From Cannabis sativa (taxonomy: Eukaryota > Streptophyta > Magnoliopsida > Rosales > Cannabaceae): a stretch of 64,000 bases of DNA. The stretch is from assembly GCF_029168945.1 (NCBI RefSeq), contig NC_083603.1, positions 3,472,001 to 3,536,000 on the forward strand, written 5' to 3'. The notes under the pieces are model-generated. The model was not told where the DNA came from and ran no database searches. It saw only the letters and a program-made list of their open reading frames with translations. The position numbers were made by a program, and so were the translations under genes. Shown in pieces: positions 46,402 through 57,300 of this stretch (position 1 is the first letter of the stretch; the number at the start of each line of letters is the position of its first letter).

Positions 46402-46835
46402 CAAGTTATTGTTATATGTATTTAGTTGTGCATGTGACACATCTATAGTACTATGCTATCATTTAGTATTGAGACTCTATTTTATTTCCTATCAATTTGA
46501 AAAAAAAAAAAAGTTTAAAATTGATATTTAATTAGTAATTAGTTAGGGGTTCTTTGTAATTTTATTTCAATTGCTATCAATTTGCTTTGGCTTCTTTCTT
46601 GCTTTGACTCTGTTTTATTTTTTAGCATAGTTATGGAACACCACTATGAGATGATGATAATGATTCTATATAATTTTTATTAAAATAAAATAATTAGGAC
46701 TATATACAATTGAACTATGATAATAAAAGTTAAGATGGTTGTTATATTAAATTAGAATTCTATAATTCCCAATGTGTTTAATACTAGTACCAATAATAAT
46801 AACATATAATATATAATTTTGTATATCTAAAAAAG

Positions 46836-46985
46836 AATGCTAAAGTATTTAGTATGTTATGTATTAATATTACTATTGGTTCAAATTAAGTATCAGGTGT
46901 CATAATTTAATATAATATTTTTAAGGAGTATCGCTAATCAATTGTAAGACGGCATGTCTAAAAGTTTTAAGACACTATTATCAAA
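46836..46985. mobile_element. GAGCATTG-family MITE, degenerate
   Basis: Contains ATTACTATTGGTTCAAATTA, AGTATCAGGTGTCATAATTT and AAGGAGTATCGCTAATCAAT as in the 17461-17850 copies. Ends are eroded. Confidence 0.55.
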
Positions 46986-47228
46986 ACTTTATAAAGTTGT
47001 AATTAATAAAAAGAGAATGAATTGATTTTTTCTTTCAAAAAAATTAATAATTTAAAGTTCAATTTGCTAATTTGGGAAGCAATATACAAGCTTATATATT
47101 TGGGATTTTTTTTAAAAAAATGAAAATAATAAACAATTTGCAAAAATATAATTCAAAATTACAATACAAAAAAACATTTGAAATTCTATATCTAAAGGCA
47201 CTAATGATGTTTAGCACCATTAATAAAA

Positions 47229-47440
47229 GAGCAGTGTTATAGGTATCATTAGTGCTCAATATCTTTTATAAGTGGCGTCTTACAATTAGTTAGTAATATT
47301 TTTTAAAAACTATTTTTTTAAGTTATATGAGACTCAATACTTAATTATACCAAAAACTAACACGAAAAAAATACTAATTACTAATAATGTCTTTTAGCAC
47401 TTATCTTGTAAATTAATTATCCAGCACTCAATACTTAATT
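47229..47440. mobile_element. GAGCATTG-family MITE
   Basis: Left end GAGCAGTGTTATAGGTATCA, then TTAGTGCTCAATATC and GTGGCGTCTTACAATTAGTT; the interior has ATGAGACTCAATACTTAATT. The right end is uncertain. Confidence 0.55.
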
Positions 47441-47639
47441 AATTGCACCCTTTTTAGCAACCTTTCAAATTCTACAGCCAAAATTACTTATCTATTTGAG
47501 GTAAAAATATAATCACATTTTACATTTATTTATAATTTTAATTTAGACCTTGCCTCTTCATTCCCTTTATTTGTTTATTTATTTATTATTATTATTATGA
47601 AAGATTTCCCTTCAACTCTTAATCTATATATTGTCTTTT

Positions 47640-47790
47640 TAATTTTCTTTTTCTTGTATTAAATGAGGGCATTTGTAACATAACAATGTGGCAAAATTAA
47701 GTTAATCCTCATGATTACTAAATGTAACACTTCTTTACTAATAATTTTTGAATTATTATAAATGTGACCGGTCTTTAATTAAATTTAATT
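47640..47790 (+). promoter_or_regulatory. Conserved upstream module of the family, copy 3
   Basis: AATTTTCTTTTTCTTGTATT, AAATGAGGGCATTTGTAACA, TAACAATGTGGCAAAA and AAATGTGACCGGTCTTTAAT. It lies directly upstream of the predicted first exon (about 47820-47893) of family gene 3. Confidence 0.65.
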
Positions 47791-47819
47791 GTCTCTTCAT
47801 ATATTGATCAATCTCTTGA

Positions 47820-47893
47820 GTTTTAGTGTAATTATTTCCAAAGAAAAGAAAGTAAAGTTGATCTATTACTCTACTCTGTCTCTACACACTACA
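47820..47893 (+). other. Predicted 5' noncoding exon of family gene 3
   Basis: AAAGAAAAGAAAGTAAAGTT, then a CT-rich leader and the donor CACTACAA|GTAAGT at 47893/47894. Same design as the exon at 39118-39190. Confidence 0.6.
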
Positions 47894-48177
47894 AGTAAGT
47901 GACTCTATATTCAAATTATTTTGTTAAGTTTTTCGATCGAATTTTACTTATTTTACTTTAATAAAGATTATCGAAATTCACTAACTATTCTATTTGATTG
48001 AGCCTTTTTTTTCTTTGTTTTTTAATTCACTCAAACAAACAAGGTGTTAGAAGGGTCTAAATATATTTGAAAATTATATTTATTTATATTTTTTTTAGCA
48101 CAAATTCATTGTTTGGCTTGGGGTTAAAGAAAAATAGTACTAATTAATTAAGAACTTATTTGTATTTGTAGTTGTTC

Positions 48178-49269
48178 ATGATGGGAATCTTCTTCTTTGT
48201 GAGTTTAGTAATAAGTGTCTTGAGAGGTCAACATGGTTCTATCTGGAAAATTTTGAGTATTTTGAGATGGATCTCGAGAATTAAGGCTATTAAATTTCGA
48301 AGAATTGTGTTTGCGATGATTGTGCCCATTGCTGCAGCGGCCATGCTCATGTATTTCATAAGAAAGGTAAGAAACTTAAGGATGTTCGGTAATCATTTTG
48401 ATTTTGATTTTTTTTCTTCTAATTTTACTTAACAAAAAGTTTTATAGTTTCTCCGAAGTTTTTAATTAATTAAAGATTTTTTTTTTAAAAAAAATTATTA
48501 ACAGATCATTTGTATATTATTTTTTTTGGCAATAAAATTCAACTTAACTACCAAAAAAAAAATGAAATAAAATAGAAATATTTTATTTTTCATTTTCTTT
48601 TGTTTTTATTCATATTCTCATGCATGTTTTTATTATAATAATGTACTTTATATTTCTATTTTTATACTATTGTTTTCTTTAGATGAAAAAAAAAACATGA
48701 GAAATGTCCTATATATCTACAATAGTTTATTCTTGTCTAATTTAAATTGCATAATTATATTATTAGTGCACGTTGAATTTAGGGTTAGTTGAGTAAAATG
48801 TAAATCGATTTTTTTTTTGTTTCGTATGTTTATATATATTTTAATAAATTCATCAATTTCATTCCGTTTTTGTATATTATTATATTTTTATTAGTTCCAA
48901 CCAAACGTACCCTTAATGACGGAAGTGAAGATTGAGAGTATAGACACCGAAATTGCGGAGAGCAAAATTGAAAGCCTTTCATCTTCTATGGTGGTCATAG
49001 AAGAGAAGATTGATGATCTTATCGAAGCTTCAAAAAACCCTAACCATGGAGATAATAATAATGTCATATATTTGCAAGCTCAACTTGGGAGGGAGTTGGC
49101 TGAAATTATGGGTCCTGCAAGTGATTATCCTAATAAAGTTATATACTTACGTGGTGTCACTATCTTAGCTACTAATCATGATTTATTAATGGTTTTCTCA
49201 ACTATGCCTATAGATTGGAAACGAAGCTATATCTATCATATCGGTTCTGATAGTGTTGGTCATTACTGA
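48178..49269 (+). CDS. Family member 3, with an extra membrane-segment exon
   Basis: Two coding exons join in phase: an exon spliced at TTGTAG (48171) and GTAAGA (48367), with ATG at 48178 or 48181, and 48895-49269 after acceptor TTAG. Together they give 187 aa. The first exon encodes GIFFFVSLVISVL near the start and, around residues 40-58, IVFAMIVPIAAAAMLMYFI flanked by basic residues (FRR before, RK after), so a membrane anchor is likely. The second exon is family-typical: ESKIESLSSSMVVIEEKIDD, YLQAQLGRELAEIMG, GVTILATNHD and MVFSTMPIDWKR. If the first coding exon is skipped, the ATG at 48916 would give a 117-aa soluble form like the paralogues. No counterpart of the membrane exon was found at the other three genes. 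Function unknown; the splicing is inferred from sites and frame only. Confidence 0.6.
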
Positions 49270-50277
49270 TACCCTTAATTAATATCAATTTACTTCTGTC
49301 TAAAGTTTGTGTTTGGTTTCTTGTTAAATGAACATTTGATTTCAAAATTGAGAATCCAAAGTAAAGTGTTTGAATTTTGTCAACCGATTTGATCTTATTC
49401 TATCGAATTGATCACTCAACCAATCTGATCTGATACAATGAATACATTGGATTGGATCGGTTCTAACCATTAAATACATTAAATGGTCATTTATTGAATT
49501 AGATCGAATCCATCCAATCTTTTTTAGCTATTATTTAGGTTAAATTCATTAAATAATAGATAAAATAAGCACAATTTAAAACTTGTTTCTCATTGTGATA
49601 AAACACAAATCAAACATATATATATAATCAACATTAGTCCAACATAATTTTTACGATCACATAATGATAATATAATAAAAATCAAATTCAACTTACATAA
49701 TAATACTATCAAAATTCATATACACCTTAGTACATAGGCAGGAGATCCACGTTGATCGGCGAGGTGGGGCAGTCGCCCCTGAAAAAAATTGAGAAGAAAA
49801 TGTATATATTTTTTAGTTAGTTAAAACATATATTTGTGATTAAAAGTGATAACATTAAACATAATACAAGCTATGACATAGTGGTTAAGTTATCTCATAT
49901 GCATAGTAGATATCACGAGTTTGAATCCCAACAAATACTATAAAAATACAACTTTGCATCAATTTTTAACATGTTATATCATGTAGAAAAAAATGACACA
50001 CCCCCTCACAAAAAAAGTACGCTCCCGTCAACTTAAATCCTAAATCTGCCACTATTTAGTATGTACATATATATATAATTAAAAATATTTGTTTATTCTT
50101 AAACGCGTGTGTAATAAAGAATAAAATTAATAATTTGCAAAAAATAAATAAATTAATATATATTATTAAATAATAGCATCGGTTTAATTACTTATCCATT
50201 TAATCTAATGTCCCATTAGATAACCTATCCAATCTAATTGGATTTTTAAAGTTTACATCTAAACCAAAGCCAATTAT
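49270..50277. other. Intergenic with a possible TIR element
   Basis: 49390-49560 has degenerate GATCCGAT/ATTGGATTGG repeats. 49735-50055 may be one element: its left part has GGCAGGAGATCCACGTTGAT and GTGGGGCAGTCGCCCC, its right part CCTAAATCTGCCACTATTTA, loosely inverted, with a SINE-like piece inside (TAGTGGTTAAG at about 49878 and GAGTTTGAATCCC at about 49918). No exon. Confidence 0.4.
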
Positions 50278-50460
50278 CACTACAAGAATGAAGAAACTGC
50301 GCCAACAAAAGTATTCTATTTGCGCTGGGAAAGCTTTGCCGGCGTTGAATGGTGCTTGCAAAGCCTGCCAGTAATGTTGCGTTGCTGAAATTTTTTGATG
50401 GCGTGCTTTCTAGCGTCGAAAAAAGTCTTTTTGCCGGTGTAACAAATCTAGCATAAATGG
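50278..50460. mobile_element. Orphan CACTA transposon terminus
   Basis: Begins CACTACAAGAATGAAGAAAC, the classic CACTA (En/Spm) terminal sequence, followed by GC-rich subterminal-like motifs (TGCGCTGGGA, GCCGGCGTTG, GCGTTGCTG, TTTTGCCGGTG). I could not find the opposite terminus (TTCTTGTAGTG) downstream, so it is a truncated end. Confidence 0.65.
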
Positions 50461-50559
50461 CAAAACCAAAAAAAAAAAAATGAAAGAGAAAACTTTTAGC
50501 ATGAGCTAAATTTGACACACTTTAAACACTATTTGAATATTATTTTTCATAAATATATA

Positions 50560-50705
50560 TGAGAGTTAGGTTTGTGTCTTGGGCCCACTGAGCTCAAGGG
50601 TTAAAAAAATTTCTCCTTTAATAAATATATATTTTTTTTACTAATTTTAAAAATATTATATTTTTTCTTCTTCTATGACCCACTAAAGTTTATGGTCGGC
50701 CCTAC
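50560..50705. repeat. Dispersed repeat (TTAGGTTTGTGTCTTGGGCC family), copy 3
   Basis: Shares GAGTTAGGTTTGTGTCTTGG, GGCCCACTGAGC and the closing ACCCACTAAAGTTTATGGTC with copies in the reductase introns. Confidence 0.45.
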
Positions 50706-50834
50706 TTCTTTCTCTCTATGTTAATTAATATTCGGATTTAACTTATTCAAAGTTAAAAAATTAATACAGATTGATTACTTTTCTATTTCAGTTACATGAA
50801 TTGATAAAGGTGATGATAAAAGTAATTGTTGTTA

Positions 50835-51320
50835 GGCTATTTAGAATTTTGCCCCTCAAATTATGATTTATTTATTAGTGTGCTCATTGAACTTTTCAGT
50901 CTGTTAAAAATGGTCCATGAACTATTTAAAGTGTTATAAATAGGTCTTTTTGCCAAGTTTTGTCACACGTAGCAAACAAAATAATGACATAGCTACTTAG
51001 CTAGTTGTCACATTAGTTCCATGTCAACGCCACATATGTAATTAATTTTAAAAAAGTAATTTATTTTTTTGATTAAGTTTTACTTAATTTTCCTAATCAT
51101 TAATTAATTTTTAGTTTAATGATTTTTAAAAAAAATACATAATTTTTATTTTTTTCTAATGTTAAATTATACATGTGGCGCTGATGTGATAATTGGCTAA
51201 GCAATTATATCATCATTTTACTTGTCAGGTATGACAAAACTTGACAAAAGGAACCATTTATAACAGGCTAAAAAGTTTAGGGATACAATAATACATAGAT
51301 TAAAGTTCGAAGGACAAACC
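50835..51320. mobile_element. Mutator-type MITE with 9-bp target duplication, copy 3
   Basis: A long imperfect inverted repeat: left GGCTATTTAGAATTTTGCCC, right (reverse complement) GGTTTGTCCTTCGAAC, with stronger inner matches around TATAAATRGGTCTTTTTGCC and CAAGTTTTGTCA. Flanks are TTGTTGTTA (50826-50834) and TTATTGTTA (51321-51329), a 9-bp duplication with one mismatch. Related to the copies at 40204 and 51770 but more diverged. Confidence 0.75.
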
Positions 51321-51507
51321 TTATTGTTATAAATAAAAGACACAAAAATGTGTGGAATATGTAACCTTATTTTTTTTTTTTTGAGATAAATATGTAACAT
51401 TAATTTGTTTCTCTTACTTATTACCTTTTTTTTTTCAGAGAATATTACCCTTTCTCTTTTCAATACAAGAAATAATAATCTCACGTTCCATAGTATTTTT
51501 TGAAAAA

Positions 51508-51693
51508 GAGCATTGCTATTAGGTACCAGTGGTGCCTAGCACCTTCTCGACATGTTGCGTTGCGATTGACTAGAGCGATACTCCCTAAAAGTTATTATAT
51601 TAAATTATATAGGACCCGATACTTAATTGGATCAATAGCGATATCGACACATAGGAAGGCTCTAGGCATCACTAGTGCCCTTAAGCATTTCTC
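51508..51693. mobile_element. GAGCATTG-family MITE, best-preserved copy
   Basis: TIRs start GAGCATTGCTATTAGGTACC and (reverse complement of the right end) GAGAAATGCTTAAGGGCACT, then both run into AGTGRTGCCTAGMRCCTTC. Flanks TTTGAAAAA (51499-51507) and TTTGAGAAA (51694-51702) form a 9-bp target duplication with one mismatch, so this family too looks Mutator-type. Confidence 0.78.
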
Positions 51694-51769
51694 TTTGAGA
51701 AAATATTAGTGGTGTTTAGTATTATATTATTATTGATGTAATTAAGTATCATGTCTCATATAATTTAAA

Positions 51770-52155
51770 GGCTAATTAGTAATTTTTCTCTCCGAACTTT
51801 GACATGTACTAAATCGTGCCCCCTGAACTTTTTTGGCCGTTAGAAATTCCCCCGAACTATTGAGATTGTTAAATTTAAGGACTTTTGTCTAATTTCATTT
51901 AATTTTACTGTTTCAGTGATTGTTTATGTACTAAATCATGCTTCCCAGACTTTGATATCTACCAAATCATGCCCCTCAAACTTTGATATGTACTAAATCA
52001 TGCCCCTTGAACTTTCATCCATGTTAGAATTTTTTACTAAAATTAGACAAAAGTCCTTAAATTTAACAATCTCAATAGTTCGAGAGGAATTTTTAACGGC
52101 AAAAAATGTTATTTATTACATGTCAAAGTTCAGGGAGAAAAATTACTAATTAGCC
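51770..52155. mobile_element. Mutator-type MITE with 9-bp target duplication, copy 2
   Basis: TIRs GGCTAATTAGTAATTTTTCT and (reverse complement) GGCTAATTAGTAATTTTTCT are identical for the first 20 bp. The perfect 9-bp target duplication TAATTTAAA lies at 51761-51769 and 52156-52164. It is the sister of the element at 40204-40561 and appears younger. Confidence 0.9.
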
Positions 52156-52462
52156 TAATTTAAAATAATAAATTTTTAAAAAAATATAGTTTATTTCAAA
52201 AATAAAAAAAAAAATATATATATATCCTTAACTATGGAATAACACTTTTAAACGGTGCTACTATTAATGCGCAATGCTCGTATTTATTTTGGTAGATTAC
52301 ATGCAAGCATTTATATCAAAGAAGACATGCACCACCTCGATTACCATTCTAGGGTTATCTATTTTTTTTTTTCAATTAATCAAACCAATATTCCCAAAGC
52401 TCATATTAATTAATAAAAGAAATTATTTTATAATTCACTTTTTAAAAGGGATATATGAATAC

Positions 52463-52467
52463 ATCTT
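52463..52467. repeat. Target-site duplication ATCTT, left
   Basis: Identical 5-bp repeat at 61097-61101 flanking the gypsy element. Confidence 0.9.
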
Positions 52468-54339
52468 TGTAACGCCCGCATTTTATAATAATAAACTCGG
52501 AAATTAATTTTAATAATTTATATATTAATAAACATGCGGATCGGGATCCCGAGTATCAAAATACTAGTTTAAAATATTTTACTAATATGTACATATACAT
52601 TTTTTTTTTAAAAGTTTAGCGGACATGCATTTCCAAAATACAGACTCAAAATAATATAAGATCGAAACCCTCCGGGTTGCCTTTGTAGCGATATGTACAA
52701 TCATGCCGAGTTCCACCTCACTGCTCCTCCAGCTTTGCCTTTCCTTTACCTACACAAGGTAGCAAACTGATGAGTCAACAGACTCAGTAAGATATGCAAG
52801 ACATATAAAAGTAGCACGTCGCCAGCTTTATGATCAAGCTGCCCTGAGCTTAACAACGAAGCTCACCAAATGATTAAGAACGTTCTTAAGGGTAGTACGA
52901 CTACTATACCAAATGCACTAAAGTACCAACTCCGTACTTGTGTTGGTAGAGCCCTGATTGTACTCCCGAGAATTACTAAGTGTTGTACCACGAACACGAC
53001 GTACCCTGGGTACTCGTGTTGGTAACACCGTACTTATAATAACATCCAAAACAAGCATAAACATTCGTATATATATTCTTACGCTATCTTACCTCGTTCC
53101 GTGCTCAAGTGTGCCGGTCAGCCTGAGTGGAAGTGCAGCTCGACGTATAACAGGGCCCTAAACCATAATATTCAAAAACCGATGAGAGACTCGCCAAAAT
53201 ACTTATCGGGGGTTTAGAATACAAACTAAGCTTAACCCTATCGATGAAAAGGATGACAATGCCCTAAAATACCTAAAAACGTGAAAAATTAGGGTTCGGG
53301 AAAAAGCCCCAACCGGCAGGCCGGTTCCCAACCAGAAGTCCGGTTCCTGGGACCAACCGGTCGACCGGTTGACACGGAGCTCCCGAGGAAGAATTAGGTT
53401 CGGTACGGGAACCAAAATTCCAACCCCACAACCTCAATTCATCCCCAAATTTTCCAATACTTTCCAGAATACCTGTACACACTAAAATATACCAGTTCCA
53501 ATCAACAAAACTCAACAATTCAATCAAATTTCAAAAACACCATTGAAGACCTAACTTAGGTTTTCTAAGCTCTAGCAAGAATTAAACACAATCTTAAACT
53601 CAATCCCAGCTTAGAACAGTAAGAAACAACTCTACTCAACCTCAATAACAGAACCTAAATTGATTCCATACACACACAGCCCCTAATCAAGCTTAAACAT
53701 CAAAACATAACCCCATAACTTAAATAAAACATTGAGTAACATTACCAAAGAGATATACCTTGATTTGGATTCAATAAACAAGCTGAAACTCTCCAATTTC
53801 AGCAAACAAATCCTTCCCCCTTGCTGGATATAGGCAGCACGAAAGAGAGAGAGAGAGAGAGACTTCTAATTACACTAACTTCTCTTCAAAGCTTCTTTCT
53901 ATATTTATCCCTTTTTCTCTTCTTTTCTTTTCTTTTAAAAGAATTAATATTAATGTTAATCTTGTAAAGGGTACAGCCAAACATTAATCACTAAACACCA
54001 AAAGTTAACCCAAAATGACCTATTTGCCCTTTTTCTCAAACTAAAGGTTAAACACTACTAAGGGCATTCTAGACATTATCAATCCCGTCCAATTAACAAC
54101 ACCTCTAATACCTAACAATAATATCCCGATAATAAACTAAATTATAAAATGCAACTCTCTAGGCCCAACGTCGCTTTCCACAGCTTCCGAACACAATCAC
54201 AGAGATTAGGTAATATAAAATAGCATAAAAACATATATGATATATAGAATATATTTCTAAAACATGCATTCCATAATTATTAATACCTAATCCTTAAATA
54301 ATTAATAATACAAAGTATTATTCATAGGCGATCTTTACA
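52468..54339 (-). repeat. 3' LTR of the gypsy element
   Basis: Left copy on the window. It contains a (GA)n tract at 53842-53862 and a CCGG-rich palindromic patch at 53310-53400 where it differs from the other LTR. Open frames across 53203-53527 are just the same LTR sequence read by chance, since they recur in the other LTR. Confidence 0.92.
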
Positions 54340-54378
54340 ATCATCCCCCCGTAAAAAAAAAGATTTCGCCCCCGAAAT

Positions 54379-57300
54379 CTACCTGAATAACTCAGGATGC
54401 TGGGCCCTCAAATCAGATTCCAATTCCCAAGTGGCTTCCTCCACTTTACTGTTTCTCCAAAGTACCTTGACTAATGATATGGTTTTGTTTCGGAGAACCT
54501 TTTCCCTTTTATCCAGAATTTGCACTGGTTGTTCGTCATATGATAAGTCAGGTTGCAATTCCAATGCTTCGTAACTCAGAACATGCATCGGATCAGACAC
54601 ATACTTCCTTAGCATGGAAACATGAAACACGTTATGCACTGCTGACAAGGAAGGAGGTAGGGCTAACCGATAAGCAACTTGCCCAACCTTTTCCAGAATT
54701 TCAAAAGGTCCAATAAACCTAGGGCTCAGTTTGCCTTTCTTTCCAAAGCGTTTAATACCTTTCATTGGGGATACTCGCAGAAAAACATGATCACCAGTTT
54801 GGAAAATAACATCCCGTCGCTTGGGATCTGCATAACTTTTCTGCCTGCTTTGAGAAGTAAGCATTCGAGCTTTGATCTTGTCTATTGCTTCATTCGTTTT
54901 CTGGACTAATTCAGGGCCCAAGTATTTCCGTTCTCCTGTTTCGTCCCAATGAATTGGGGAACGGCATTTTCTTCCATAGAGCAGCTCATAGGGAGCCATT
55001 CCTATGGTACTTTGATAGCTATTATTATAGGAGAATTCAATCAGGGGCAAATACTTACTCCATGACCCTCCAAAATCCATAACACAAGCTCGTAGCAAGT
55101 CTTCAAGTATCTGGATGGTTCGTTCAGATTGACCATCTGTTTGAGGATGAAAGGCTGTGCTGAACTTCAAATTAGTTCCCATAGCCTTTTGCAAACTCAT
55201 CCAAAACTTCGAGGTAAATTTGGGGTCCCTATCTGAAATGATTGACTTCGGTACCCCATGAAGACGAACAATTTCTTTCACATACAAATCAGCATACTGA
55301 TCCACTGAATAGGTTACCTTAACAGGTAAGAAATGTGCTGACTTTGTAAAACGATCCACCACAACCCAAACTGAGTCGTACATTCCTGTGGTTCTAGGCA
55401 AGCCAACCACAAAGTCCATCGCAATGTCTTCCCACTTCCATTCCGGAAGTGTTAACGGTTGAAGTAACCCTGCCGGTCGCTGATGCTCGGCTTTGATTTG
55501 CTGACAGGTTAGGCATTTAGTGACATAGTCCACTACATCCCTCTTCATCCCGTACCACCAGAAATAGGACTTCAGATCTTGATACATTTTGGTGGTTCCC
55601 GGATGTAATGAGTAAGGGGTAGTATGAGCTTCTTCTAAAATTTCTTTCTTAAGCTCAATGAAATCAGGGACACACACCCGTGCCTTAAACAACAGCATTC
55701 CATTGTCAGCAATGGAGAAGTCCTTAGCTTTGCCCGCTAAGACATCTTCTCGAATCTTAGTCAATTCTGAATCTTCTAACTGAGCCATTCTGATTCTTTC
55801 CAACAAATCTGACTGAAGTGTCAGATTAAATAATTCCTCAATCACCAACTCAATGTTTGCTCTAGTCATTTCCGAGGCTAGCTGTGAGGAAATCATAACC
55901 ATGTTGGCTATTTGATCAGGTCCTTTTCTACTTAAGGCATCAGCCACAACATTTGCCTTTCCAGGATGATACAAGATTTCACAGTCATAGTCTTTTACTA
56001 ATTCTAACCACCTTCTCTGTCTCATATTCAAATCCTTCTGAGTGAAGAAATACTTGAGACTCTTGTGGTCAGTATAGATCTCACACCTTTCACCATACAA
56101 GTAGTGTCGCCAAATTTTTAAGGCGAACACCACTGCTGCAAGTTCTAGGTCGTGAGTTGGGTAACGCTGCTCATAATCTTTCAGTTGCCGAGAAGCATAA
56201 GCTATGACTTTATCTGCTTGCATCAACACACAGCCTAAACCCTGCCTAGAAGCATCACAATACACCACAAACTTTTCTTGATCAGAAGGCAAGGCTAGAA
56301 CAGGAGCTGTAATCAATCGTTGCTTCAGCTCTTGAAAACTCTTTTCACACTTATCTGACCATATAAATCGCTGATTCTTCCTAGTTAACTCGGATAACGG
56401 CATCGCAATTTTGGAAAATCCTTCCACAAAACGTCGATAATAACCCGCTAAACCGAGAAAACTTCGAATTTCAGTGACTGTTTTAGGTCTAGGCCAATTC
56501 TTCACTGCTTCAATCTTTCCTGGATCAACCATAATTCCATCTTTTCCAACAATATGCCCCAGAAAAGACACTTGCGACAGCCAAAACTCACACTTTTTGA
56601 ACTTTGCATAGAGTTTATGATCTCTAAGTCGCTGCAGAACCATTCGAAGATGTTGCTCATGCTCTGCTTCTGACCGAGAGTACACAAGAATATCATCGAT
56701 AAATACAATTACAAAATTATCGAGGAAATCCTTGAATACCCTATTCATGAGATCCATAAAAGCTGCTGGAGCATTTGTTAACCCAAAAGACATAACCAGG
56801 AATTCATAGTGACCATACCTGGTTCGAAAAGCTGTCTTCGGGATATCCTCTTCTCGAATTCTCAATTGATGATACCCAGACCTCAAGTCAATTTTAGAGA
56901 ATACAGTCTTGCCCTGAAGTTGGTCAAACAAATCATCAATTCTGGGCAGAGGATACTTGTTCTTAATGGTTAACTTATTCAGCTCCCGATAATCAATACA
57001 CATACGAAGAGTTCCATCTTTCTTCTTCACGAATAACACAGGGGCTCCCCAAGGTGACACACTAGGCCGAGTAAACCCTAGATCCAACATCCCTTGGAGT
57101 TGTATCTTTAGTTCTTTTAATTCAGCAGGTGCCATTCGGTAGGGTGCTTTTGAAACAGGTTCTGCCTCAGGGATTAAATCAATGATGAAATCTATCTCAC
57201 GCTGAGGTGGTAATCCCGGCAATTCCTCTGGAAATACATCCAGGAATTCCTTAACCACATTAACTTCTTCTGGCCCAAGTAACACAGGTTTACTGGAATC

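Larger units (their letters stand above)
46402..47640. other. Spacer between family genes 2 and 3
   Basis: AT-rich, no exon. It contains two degenerate GAGCATTG-family MITEs (46836-46985 and 47229-47440). Confidence 0.5.

Noticed and set aside
48172..48432. Independent small membrane protein gene
   Set aside because: Its end has a good donor site at 48366 and the frame joins exactly to the next exon; a separate gene would read into T-rich intron sequence.
53203..53527. Open frames in the gypsy LTR
   Set aside because: They recur with altered sequence at 59960-60284 in the other LTR and have no features of coding sequence.
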